A stretch of 31,325 nucleotides of DNA from Bacilli bacterium (GTDB taxonomy: Bacteria; Bacillota_I; Bacilli_A; RF39; UBA660), in contig JAFUZI010000036.1 in NCBI GenBank assembly GCA_017476705.1, positions 1-31,325 on the forward strand, given 5' to 3'. The notes under the pieces are model-generated. The model had not been told where the DNA came from, did no database searches, and saw only the letters and a list, made by a program, of their open reading frames with translations. This document shows positions 5,915-13,368 of this stretch, in pieces. Each line of letters starts with the position of its first letter. Position 1 is the stretch's first letter. The position numbers and the translations under genes were made by a program.

Positions 5915-8014
5915 ATGGTTAAGAAAACCACTAAAATTAAAAATAGAATAAAAAATATAAATAAAGAAAATGTAAAAGAAGCACTAAAAAAAGAAAATAT
6001 AAAAAATGTTTTTTCAGAACTTTATGAAAATTCTAAAAATTATGTAAAGACAAATGTTTTATTTTTTACATTTTTAATTACATCAATTATTAATGAATGG
6101 CTACTTAGAAGCTTAACCGTTAAAAATATGTTTGCAATAAAACCAATTGTTGCAGATATTACTGTTTTATTAATAATTGGAGCAATAGGATATTTAATAA
6201 AACCAAAAAAACAATTTAGATATTATTTTATTTGGGCAATATTCTTTTCAGTATTATGTTTGATAAATTCGATGTATTATACAAATTATGTTTCATTTGC
6301 ATCATTTTCTCTTTTAGAAACATCACTTCAAATAGTAGATGTTGGAGATGCTGTTGTCCAAAATGTAATGGAAATAAAAGACTTCTGTTATTTATGGCAA
6401 ATCCTTGCTTTATTCTTTATGAATAAATTTTTAAAGAAAAGAGATTATTATGAGTATGCCGGAAGACTTGAAAATGGTAAGGTAAGATCATTTAATACAC
6501 TTATTGCAAGTGTTGTTTCACTTTTTATATTTATGTCTATGCTTACAAGTGTTGATATATCAAGACTTAATAAACAATGGAATAGAGAATCAGTAGTTAT
6601 GGAATTTGGTGCATATACTTATCAATTTAATGATTTGATTGCAACTATAAAATCAGAATTAAATCCATTATTTGGATATGATAAAAATGCTAAAGAATTT
6701 AGAGAATTTTATAATAATAGAGAAAATACAGAAGAAATTAATCAGTATACAGGAATTTTTGAGGGTAAAAACGTATTAGTTATACATGCTGAATCAATAC
6801 AAAATTTCTTACTTGATACAAGTTTTAATGGTATTGATGTTACACCTAACTTAAAAAGACTTGCTAGTGAAGGATTATATTTTTCTAACTATCATGCACA
6901 AGAAAGTGTTGGAACAAGCTCAGATACTGAATTTACATTCTCAACTTCTTTAATGCCAGCTAGTTCTGGTACAGTATTTATAAGTTACTACGATAGAGAT
7001 TATCCAACAATTCAAAAAGCATTTAATAATAAAAACTATTATACATTTAGTATGCATGGTAATAATTGTACTTTCTGGAATAGACAAGCAACACATAAAA
7101 GCTTTGGATATAAAGATTTCTATTGCTATACTAAAGATTTTACAATAGATGAAACAATAGGTTTAGGTCTATCTGATAAGTCATTCTTTAAACAAGTAGT
7201 ACCAAAATTAAAAGGAATAAATGATACATATTCTAATTGGTATGGACTATTAATTATGCTAACTAACCATACACCATTTACAGATATAGAAAACTATAGT
7301 GACTATAAAGTTACAATGAACTATACTCACGTAAATGAAGATGGTACTACAACTGAACTCGAAGCTCCTTATATGGAAGGCAAGAAACTAGGTAGTTACT
7401 TTAAATCTGCTCATTATGCAGATGAGGCATTAGGTCAATTATTAGATGATATGGATAAAGAAGGATTACTTGATAATACAGTTGTTGTAATTTATGGTGA
7501 CCATGATGCTAAATTAAAAAAATCAGAATATTTATGGTATTATAACTATAATCCTGAGACTAATAGTATGTTAGATCCATCAGATCCAAATTATAGAAGT
7601 ATAGATTTTTATGATTATGAGTTAAATCGTGAGGTACCATTTATTATTTGGGCAAAAAATAGTAAGGGAAATAAACTCTTAAATAGAGAAATAACAGAAC
7701 AAATGGGTATGTATGATGCATTCCCAACATTAGCTAATTTAATGGGACTTCAAACTAAATATGCGCTTGGTACTGATATATTAGGACTTAAGGATGGAGA
7801 AGAAAATATTGTTGTATTCCCTGATGGTAATTGGTTAACAAATAAAATTTATTATAATCAAGGAAAAGGCGAATATAAAGTATTAGATGAAAATGCAATT
7901 ATTAGTAATGATTACATTGAAAAAAATAGTGAAATAGCTAGTAAATATATAAGTATATCAAATAGTATAATTGTATATGATATGGTTAAAAAAGAAGAAG
8001 AAAAGGTTGGTTAA
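5915..8014 (+). CDS. Lipoteichoic-acid-synthase-type sulfatase-fold membrane enzyme
   Basis: This 699-aa protein belongs to the LTA synthase family, which transfers glycerol phosphate from phosphatidylglycerol to a growing teichoic acid chain at the outer membrane face. A basic N-terminal segment precedes about five hydrophobic membrane segments (residues 45-225). The extracellular alkaline-phosphatase-superfamily domain starts near 285 (GKNVLVIHAESIQNFLLD, with the metal-binding Glu). Other landmarks are VGTSSDTEF (333-340), MHGNNCTFWNRQATHKSFGY, LTNHTPF, and VVVIYGDHDA. Aligned by eye to Staphylococcus LtaS (GKTSDSEF), the nucleophile position is Ser335 instead of Thr. A small membrane protein gene follows after 2 nt. 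It could instead modify another glycerol-phosphate polymer or a glycolipid, so no gene symbol is given. Confidence 0.88.
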   Translation: MVKKTTKIKNRIKNINKENVKEALKKENIKNVFSELYENSKNYVKTNVLFFTFLITSIINEWLLRSLTVKNMFAIKPIVADITVLLIIGAIGYLIKPKKQFRYYFIWAIFFSVLCLINSMYYTNYVSFASFSLLETSLQIVDVGDAVVQNVMEIKDFCYLWQILALFFMNKFLKKRDYYEYAGRLENGKVRSFNTLIASVVSLFIFMSMLTSVDISRLNKQWNRESVVMEFGAYTYQFNDLIATIKSELNPLFGYDKNAKEFREFYNNRENTEEINQYTGIFEGKNVLVIHAESIQNFLLDTSFNGIDVTPNLKRLASEGLYFSNYHAQESVGTSSDTEFTFSTSLMPASSGTVFISYYDRDYPTIQKAFNNKNYYTFSMHGNNCTFWNRQATHKSFGYKDFYCYTKDFTIDETIGLGLSDKSFFKQVVPKLKGINDTYSNWYGLLIMLTNHTPFTDIENYSDYKVTMNYTHVNEDGTTTELEAPYMEGKKLGSYFKSAHYADEALGQLLDDMDKEGLLDNTVVVIYGDHDAKLKKSEYLWYYNYNPETNSMLDPSDPNYRSIDFYDYELNREVPFIIWAKNSKGNKLLNREITEQMGMYDAFPTLANLMGLQTKYALGTDILGLKDGEENIVVFPDGNWLTNKIYYNQGKGEYKVLDENAIISNDYIEKNSEIASKYISISNSIIVYDMVKKEEEKVG

Positions 8015-8016
8015 TT

Positions 8017-8634
8017 ATGAAAAAAAGATTTAAATTAAAGTATTTGTTAATCGTAATATTAATCATACTTCTAGTCTTTTTGTTCATAAATATTAAAAGT
8101 ATTTATGATTCAATAAGTAATAAAAATGAAGTTAAAACGTTAATGACTATTGATAATTATGGCTATACGTTAAATGAATATGATTCACCATATTTTAAAA
8201 CATTATTTGAAGATTTAAAGAAATGTTTAGAAAGTGATGAAGTAGATGAAGAAGAGTATGCAACCTTAGTAAGTAAACTTTTTGTAACAGATTTTTATTC
8301 TCTTAAATATGCACTTAGTAAAAGTGATGTTGGTGGTATAGAATTTGTTTATGCTGATTATCAATCAACATTTACAAAAAAAGCCAAAGATACAATTTAT
8401 GCTTATGTAAAAAGTAACATTTATGGAAAACGTAATCAAGTTCTTCCAAATGTTAAAGAAGTAACTGTAAAATCTGTTGAGACTGAAGCTTATAAAGGTG
8501 ATAAAATGCAGGATAAAAAAGCATATATAGTAGAGCTTAATATAATTTATGATGAAGATTTAGATTATCCTAATGATTTATCATTAACGCTTGTACATGT
8601 TAATAATAAATTAGAAATAGTTAAGATGGATTAA
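8017..8634 (+). CDS. Hypothetical single-pass membrane protein, partner of the LTA-synthase-like gene
   Basis: I do not recognise the 205-aa product. It has a basic N-terminus, one hydrophobic segment (about residues 8-29, KYLLIVILIILLVFLFINI), and an extracytoplasmic domain. That domain contains a Glu-rich stretch (ESDEVDEEEYATL), the segment FYSLKYALSKSDVGGIEFVY, and beta-rich sequence ending LSLTLVHVNNKLEIVKMD. The fold may resemble a small NTF2-like or SpoIIIA-like alpha/beta domain, but this is a guess. It begins 2 nt after the synthase stop, so the two are almost certainly co-transcribed. A role at the envelope near the teichoic acid enzyme is the reasonable inference. Confidence 0.75.
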   Translation: MKKRFKLKYLLIVILIILLVFLFINIKSIYDSISNKNEVKTLMTIDNYGYTLNEYDSPYFKTLFEDLKKCLESDEVDEEEYATLVSKLFVTDFYSLKYALSKSDVGGIEFVYADYQSTFTKKAKDTIYAYVKSNIYGKRNQVLPNVKEVTVKSVETEAYKGDKMQDKKAYIVELNIIYDEDLDYPNDLSLTLVHVNNKLEIVKMD

Positions 8635-8649
8635 TCTATTTCTTTTTTT
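8614..8649 (+). terminator. Intrinsic terminator overlapping the gene end
   Basis: GAAATAGTTAA (8614-8624) pairs with TTAA-t-CTATTTC (8631-8642, one bulge) around a 6-nt loop and is followed by seven T. The stem includes the TAA stop at 8632-8634. Confidence 0.75.
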
Positions 8650-8658
8650 CTTTATTTT

Positions 8659-8667
8659 TGATATAAT
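8659..8667 (+). promoter_or_regulatory. Extended -10 promoter (TGaTATAAT) for gltX
   Basis: TGA then TATAAT at 8662-8667 lies 15 nt before the ATG at 8683. The predicted transcript starts near 8674, giving a leader of about 9 nt with GAGGTGA at its very 5' end. Confidence 0.7.
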
Positions 8668-8682
8668 TAAAGAGGTGATTTT

Positions 8683-10335
8683 ATGGAAAAACTTAAAGAA
8701 TTAGCAAGTCTTATATTTCCAAATGTTGATAAGACTATTGACGATTATATAAAAATGTATCCTGAAAGAAATTTGCCAGAAGGTGCTTGTGTAACACGTT
8801 TCGCACCATCTCCAACAGGATTTATGCATTTAGGAGGATTCTATCAGGCATTAATAGATTATTTAATGGCTAAAAATACAAATGGTATATTCTATTTAAG
8901 AAATGAAGATACTGATCAAAAAAGAGAAGTTGAATCAGCTGTTGAACTTATTATGACAACTCTTAATCATTATGGAATTAAACCTGATGAATATGAATAT
9001 AAAGGTAACATTGTTGGTAATTATGGACCATATATTCAAAGTGAGAGAAAAGAGATTTATCATGCTTTTATTAAACATTTAATAGAAATTGATAGAGCAT
9101 ATCCATGTTTTTGTACTAAAGAAGAATTAGATGAGATTCGTTCAATGCAAGAAGCATCTAAACAAAGAACTGGATATTATGGAAGATATGCTAAATGTAG
9201 AAGAATGAAAGTAGAAGAAATGATTGAAAAAGTTAAGGCTGGTGTACCTTATACTATTAGATTTAAATCAAATGGTAACTTCGAGAAAAAATTCTTCTTT
9301 AATGATTTAGTTAGAGGAATGTTATCGCTTCCTGAAAATGATCAAGATATTGTTATTATGAAAAGCGAAAATAAACTTCCAACATATCATTTCGCACATT
9401 TTGTTGATGACTTTTTAATGCGTACAACTCATGTAGTAAGAGGGGAAGAATGGCTTCCATCAGTACCTATTCATGTTGAGTTATTTGAAGCTTTTGGAGT
9501 AGAAGCTCCTAAATACATTCATACACCTTTAATTGTTAAAAAAGAAGGTAATTCAACAAGAAAATTATCTAAAAGAAAAGATCCAGAAGCAACAATGTCA
9601 TATTATGTTGAACATGGTTATCCAGTTGAAGCTGTAATAGAGTCACTTCTTACAATAATTAATTCTAATTATGAAGAGTGGCATACAGCAAACCCTGATA
9701 AATCATATTTAGACTTTGTTTATAGTCCAAAGAAAATGTCTGCTACAGGTGGAGCTTTATATGATATGGAAAAACTAAATAATATTTCTAAAAATATAAT
9801 TAGTAAATTAACGGCTGTTGAGTTATATAATAGATTAGTTGATTGGACTAGTGTTTATGATAAAGAGTTTAATGAATTAATTACAAAATATAAAGATTAT
9901 ACAATTCAAATTTTAAATATTGAAAGATGTCAAGATAAACCAAGAAAAGATTATGAATCATATGAGTCAATAAGACCACTTATAACTTATATGTATGATG
10001 AATTATACAATCCAACTAGTTTTGAGTTTGGTAAAATAAATGACATAGAAGAAGTTAAAAATATAGTTAATACATATATGAATGAATATTATAGCGAATT
10101 AGATGATAAAGATACATGGTTTAATAAAATTAAAGAGTTATGTGATAAGTTAGGCTATGCTTCTAATATGAAAGAATATAAAGCTAATCCTGATAACTTT
10201 AAAGGTAATGTAGCTGATCTTACAACTGCAATAAGAGTTAGTATAACATCACGTTCACAAACACCTGATTTATATGAAATTTTAAGACTTCTTGGTAAAG
10301 ATAGAATACTTAACAGAGTAAACAATATAAAATAA
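8683..10335 (+). CDS. gltX: Glutamyl-tRNA synthetase with N-terminal extension
   Basis: This 550-aa class I synthetase charges tRNA-Glu, and in lineages lacking GlnRS also tRNA-Gln for later amidation. The ATP site signature is FAPSPTGFMHLGG, with the HIGH equivalent HLGG at residues 49-52. The KMSKS equivalent is RKLSKRKDPEA. LRNEDTDQKRE and HFAHFVDDFLM are further family landmarks. Typical bacterial GluRS starts only about 10 residues before its APSPTG motif, so this protein has roughly 34 extra N-terminal residues (a predicted helix, KELASLIFPNVDKTIDDYIK) and is longer overall than the usual 470-490. The start at 8683 is fixed by GAGGTGA and the short-leader promoter. It is flanked by its own promoter and terminator, so it is monocistronic. 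Confidence 0.93.
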   Translation: MEKLKELASLIFPNVDKTIDDYIKMYPERNLPEGACVTRFAPSPTGFMHLGGFYQALIDYLMAKNTNGIFYLRNEDTDQKREVESAVELIMTTLNHYGIKPDEYEYKGNIVGNYGPYIQSERKEIYHAFIKHLIEIDRAYPCFCTKEELDEIRSMQEASKQRTGYYGRYAKCRRMKVEEMIEKVKAGVPYTIRFKSNGNFEKKFFFNDLVRGMLSLPENDQDIVIMKSENKLPTYHFAHFVDDFLMRTTHVVRGEEWLPSVPIHVELFEAFGVEAPKYIHTPLIVKKEGNSTRKLSKRKDPEATMSYYVEHGYPVEAVIESLLTIINSNYEEWHTANPDKSYLDFVYSPKKMSATGGALYDMEKLNNISKNIISKLTAVELYNRLVDWTSVYDKEFNELITKYKDYTIQILNIERCQDKPRKDYESYESIRPLITYMYDELYNPTSFEFGKINDIEEVKNIVNTYMNEYYSELDDKDTWFNKIKELCDKLGYASNMKEYKANPDNFKGNVADLTTAIRVSITSRSQTPDLYEILRLLGKDRILNRVNNIK

Positions 10336-10341
10336 AATTAA

Positions 10342-10367
10342 CATAGATGATTAATCTATGCTTTTTT
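10342..10367 (+). terminator. Intrinsic terminator after gltX
   Basis: CATAGAT (10342-10348) pairs with ATCTATG (10354-10360), loop GATTA, then C and six T. The T-tract directly abuts the next promoter. Confidence 0.85.
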
Positions 10368-10375
10368 GTTATAAT
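10367..10375 (+). promoter_or_regulatory. Extended -10 promoter (TGtTATAAT) fused to the terminator
   Basis: TGT and TATAAT (10370-10375) begin within the last T of the gltX terminator. The ATG at 10391 is 15 nt downstream, the same geometry as for gltX. Confidence 0.7.
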
Positions 10376-10390
10376 ATAAATGGTGATAGA

Positions 10391-11581
10391 ATGAAGAAGT
10401 TTTTACCTAGAGTCTTCTTATTTATAATAGGCATAATTATTATAATTGGAGGTATATTTATATATAATTATTTAAGAGTTAAATATGCAAAGATAGAAGT
10501 TACATTAAAAGATAATTTAACTGTTGAATTTTTAAGTGAATTACATGTATCAGACTTTATTAAAAGTATTAATGGAAAAATTATTGATGACTATATAATT
10601 GATTCAAAAAAAGTTGGAACAAAACATATAAAATTTAAATTTATTAATGATGATAAGATAAAAGTATCATATGAGTTTGATGTTGATGTAATAGATACAG
10701 TAAAACCAATGATATGGCTAGGAGATAATTATAGAGTAAAAGTTGGATCTGATATTGATATTGTAAACTCTATATTATGTGGTGATAATTATGATTCTAA
10801 TCCTAAATGTTATATAGAAGGTGAATATGATTTAAATACTGAAGGTGATTATGATTTAGTTTATAAAGCTATAGATAAAAGTGGGAATGAAGAGACTAAA
10901 CCATTTACTTTAAATGTTTATAAACCTGTAAAAGAAACAAAGAAAGATGAAGAGAATTATACTTTGTTTGATGATATTAAATCAATGTATAAAACTGATA
11001 CAAATAAAATAGGACTTGATATATCATCACATCAAGGTGATATTGATTTTGAAAAAATTAAAAATTCTGGTGTTGAATTTTTAATGATTAGAGTTGGATA
11101 TAAAAAGGGTACTGATGGTGAGTATGTACTTGATAGCAAATTTAAAGAATATATAGAAAATGCTAATAAATATGGAATAAAAGCAGGTGTATATTTTTAT
11201 TCATATGCTGATTCTGTTGAAATGGCAAGAGCTGATGCCAATTGGGTTTTAAGTCAAATAAAGGATTATAAGATTGATCTTCCAGTATGTTTTGATTGGG
11301 AAGAATGGAGATATTTTAATGAATTTAAAATAAGTTTTTATGAATTAACAACTATGGCTGAAGAATTTGTTAAAGTAGTAGAGAAAAAAGGCTATAAAGG
11401 AATGCTTTATTCAAGCAAAAAATATTTAGAATATATATGGCTTAAAAATGATTTAGATATATGGTTGGCTCAATATAATGATACTGTTACATATGAAGGA
11501 AATTATAAGATTTGGCAAATAAGTGATAATGGAAAAATTGATGGAATTAAACATCCTGTAGATATTGATATAATGTATTAA
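10391..11581 (+). CDS. Membrane-anchored GH25 muramidase with Ig-like domain
   Basis: This 396-aa protein should cleave the glycan strands of peptidoglycan (N-acetylmuramidase activity). A single N-terminal membrane segment (about residues 6-29) is followed by a beta-rich region and an Ig-like/DUF5011-type domain (DTVKPMIWLG through AIDKSGNEETKPFTLNV, roughly 95-180). The GH25 domain spans about 205-396. It starts KIGLDISSHQGDIDFEKIK and contains the catalytic acidic strand VCFDWEEW and the C-terminal IWLAQYN and IDIDIMY-like strands. The start at 10391 is chosen because GGTGAT stands just before it; the frame is open from 10358 but that lies in the terminator. It may be a growth-related hydrolase or a sporulation/engulfment muramidase; neither is shown by the context. 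Confidence 0.9.
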   Translation: MKKFLPRVFLFIIGIIIIIGGIFIYNYLRVKYAKIEVTLKDNLTVEFLSELHVSDFIKSINGKIIDDYIIDSKKVGTKHIKFKFINDDKIKVSYEFDVDVIDTVKPMIWLGDNYRVKVGSDIDIVNSILCGDNYDSNPKCYIEGEYDLNTEGDYDLVYKAIDKSGNEETKPFTLNVYKPVKETKKDEENYTLFDDIKSMYKTDTNKIGLDISSHQGDIDFEKIKNSGVEFLMIRVGYKKGTDGEYVLDSKFKEYIENANKYGIKAGVYFYSYADSVEMARADANWVLSQIKDYKIDLPVCFDWEEWRYFNEFKISFYELTTMAEEFVKVVEKKGYKGMLYSSKKYLEYIWLKNDLDIWLAQYNDTVTYEGNYKIWQISDNGKIDGIKHPVDIDIMY

Positions 11582-11609
11582 AAAAAGAAGCTTAAAAACT
11601 TCTTTTTTT
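11580..11609 (+). terminator. Intrinsic terminator overlapping the GH25 stop codon
   Basis: A stem of A-rich GAAG (11581-11590) with CTTC followed by T7 (11599-11609) surrounds an 8-nt loop. It begins in the TAA stop. Confidence 0.8.
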
Positions 11610-11633
11610 GACGCTTTTTTTTACATTTTGATA

Positions 11634-11662
11634 TTTACAAATAATAAATAAAATATTATAAT
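11634..11662 (+). promoter_or_regulatory. Promoter of the dcw operon (TTTACA-17-TATAAT)
   Basis: TTTACA at 11634-11639 and TATAAT at 11657-11662 are spaced by 17 bp. The predicted start near 11669 lies inside the MraZ repeat array directly downstream, so bound MraZ should block initiation. Confidence 0.82.
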
Positions 11663-11698
11663 AGTGGTAGCCAGTGGAGGAATGTGGCAAAGAGTGGG
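11663..11698 (+). promoter_or_regulatory. MraZ operator: four GTGG repeats at 10-bp spacing
   Basis: GTGG occurs at 11664, 11674, 11684 and 11694, exactly one helical turn apart; three of the four are AGTGG. MraZ is known to bind direct repeats of this kind (TGGGN in E. coli, AAAGTGK-type in mycoplasmas) upstream of its own operon. The array spans the predicted transcription start, indicating autorepression of mraZ-rsmH-ftsL-PBP. Confidence 0.85.
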
Positions 11699-11706
11699 TG
11701 ATTATT

Positions 11707-12141
11707 ATGTTTATGGGGGAATATAATTACACAATAGATGATAAAGGAAGAATTACAATTCCAGCTAAATTTAGAGAGGAATTAGGGACTAATTTTATAG
11801 TAACTAGAGGCCTTGATAAATGTCTATTTATATATCCTAAACTTGAATGGGATAATGTTATTTCCAAATATAAAGAATTGCCTAACACTAAAGATGCAAG
11901 AGCATTTATGAGATTTTTCCTATCTGGAGCAAGTTTAACTGATTATGATAAACAAGGAAGAATCAATATATCATCACCACTAAAAAGCTATGCAAACCTA
12001 AATAAAGATTGTGTTATTATCGGAGTAAATGAAAGAATTGAGATTTGGGATAAAGAATCTTGGGAAAACTTTATTAATGATAATGAAGAAAATTTATCTG
12101 ATATAGCAGAAAAACTATTCACTGTTGAGTATAATGCATAA
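11707..12141 (+). CDS. mraZ: Transcriptional regulator MraZ
   Basis: This 144-aa DNA-binding protein has two AbrB-like SpoVT half-domains. The first starts MFMGEYNYTIDDKGRITIPAKFREEL, and the second has SGASLTDYDKQGRINISSPLKSYA. It forms ring-like oligomers and represses the dcw operon in other bacteria. The ATG at 11707 is chosen because MFMGEY is the family's usual start and GGGTGAT stands before it. The frame is open from a GTG at 11674, but that GTG is one of the operator repeats. Its end overlaps the rsmH start, so the two are coupled. Confidence 0.95.
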   Translation: MFMGEYNYTIDDKGRITIPAKFREELGTNFIVTRGLDKCLFIYPKLEWDNVISKYKELPNTKDARAFMRFFLSGASLTDYDKQGRINISSPLKSYANLNKDCVIIGVNERIEIWDKESWENFINDNEENLSDIAEKLFTVEYNA

Positions 12142-13051
12142 GTCAGTATTACTTGATGAATGTATAGATAATTTAAATTTAAATGAATCTAGTGTAATAG
12201 TTGATGCAACACTTGGTTATGCAGGACATAGTAGTGAGATATTAAAACGCATTTCAAAAGGAAAGTTGATTTCATTTGATCAAGATGATGAGGCAATAAA
12301 TTTTAGCCGTGAGAAACTTTCTAAAATTGGAGATAATTATATAATAGTTAGAAGTAATTTTAAAAATATGAAAAGTGAACTTCATAAACTTGGTATTGAA
12401 AAAGTTGATGGCATTTTGTTTGATCTTGGAGTTTCATCTCCTCAATTAGATGAAGATTATAGAGGATTTTCCTTCCATAAAGATGCTAAACTTGATATGC
12501 GTATGGATCAAACTCAAGATTTATCAGCTTATGAAGTAGTAAATAATTATTCAAAGGAAGAACTAATTCGTATTTTTAGAGATTATGGTGAAGAAAAATT
12601 TGCAAGTAAAATTGCAGATAAAATAGTTGAATATAGAAAAAACAAGAATATAGAGGGTACATTAGAGCTAGTAGATATAGTAAAATCGGCAGTTCCTGAA
12701 AAATATAAAAGAGAAAAACATCCAGCTAGAAAAATATTTCAAGCAATTAGAATTGAAGTAAATAAAGAACTTGATGTTTTAGAAATAGCTTTAAAAGATG
12801 CACTTACACTTTTAAATAAAAATGGAAGAATATGTGTCATTACGTTTCATTCATTAGAGGATAAAATAGTTAAAAACATGTTTAATGAAGTATCAAAAAT
12901 AGATGATGCATTTAAAAATTTACCTTTTATACCTTTGGAATATCAAAAAGAATTTAAAGCATTTAACGTAATTAAACCTAGTAAAGAAGAACTTTTGTAC
13001 AATCCTAGAGCTCGTTCTTCTAGACTAAGAGTAATTGAAAAAATAAAATAA
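12134..13051 (+). CDS. rsmH: 16S rRNA (cytosine-1402 N4)-methyltransferase RsmH
   Basis: This 305-aa enzyme methylates C1402 in the ribosomal decoding centre using S-adenosylmethionine. The SAM-binding motif is VDATLGYAGHS, followed by FDQDDEAI. Further family segments are DGILFDLGVSSPQLD, RGFSFHKDAKLDMRMDQ, HPARKIFQAIRIEVNKEL, and CVITFHSLEDKIVK. It ends with NPRARSSRLRVIEK, as usual. The start at 12134 overlaps the mraZ end by 8 nt and gives the family-standard MHKSVLLDE. A TTG three codons earlier is possible but less likely. There is no strong Shine-Dalgarno, consistent with translation by coupling. Confidence 0.95.
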   Translation: MHKSVLLDECIDNLNLNESSVIVDATLGYAGHSSEILKRISKGKLISFDQDDEAINFSREKLSKIGDNYIIVRSNFKNMKSELHKLGIEKVDGILFDLGVSSPQLDEDYRGFSFHKDAKLDMRMDQTQDLSAYEVVNNYSKEELIRIFRDYGEEKFASKIADKIVEYRKNKNIEGTLELVDIVKSAVPEKYKREKHPARKIFQAIRIEVNKELDVLEIALKDALTLLNKNGRICVITFHSLEDKIVKNMFNEVSKIDDAFKNLPFIPLEYQKEFKAFNVIKPSKEELLYNPRARSSRLRVIEKIK

Positions 13052-13066
13052 AAAGGGATGATAAAT

Positions 13067-13357
13067 ATGGCAAAGAAAAGAAAATCAAGATTAACTAGAG
13101 GCGAAGTAATGTTGTATACTATGGCTTTTCTATGCTTATTTATGACTGTTGTAACACGTATTTTCTTTAGTGCTGGAATAACTAATCTAAGTATGAATAT
13201 AGAATCAAAGGCAAATGAAATAGAAGCACAAAAGAAAGTAAATGAAAGTTTAACAATGAAAGTAAATGAACTTACTGCATATGATAAAGTTAAAGATGTT
13301 GCATCTAATATGGGTTTAGCGTATAATAATGATAGTATAGTAATAATAGACGACTAA
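13067..13357 (+). CDS. ftsL: FtsL-like divisome protein
   Basis: This 96-aa protein is assigned mainly by position between rsmH and the penicillin-binding protein, where FtsL sits in many genomes. It has a basic cytoplasmic N-terminus, one membrane segment (about residues 16-38, MLYTMAFLCLFMTVVTRIFF), and an extracellular coiled coil (NIESKANEIEAQKKVNESLTM). A short region with a VKDVASNMGL motif follows. FtsL forms a complex with DivIC/FtsB and DivIB/FtsQ that controls septal PBP activity. The start at 13067 is chosen because AAGGGATG lies at a proper distance; the ATG at 13058 is too close to it. FtsL sequences diverge widely, so the name rests on topology and context. Confidence 0.8.
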   Translation: MAKKRKSRLTRGEVMLYTMAFLCLFMTVVTRIFFSAGITNLSMNIESKANEIEAQKKVNESLTMKVNELTAYDKVKDVASNMGLAYNNDSIVIIDD

Positions 13358-13368
13358 GAGGTGTAATG

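Noticed and set aside
11674..11676. GTG as the mraZ start
   Set aside because: It is one of the four operator repeats, and MFMGEY at 11707 is the conserved family start with its own ribosome site.
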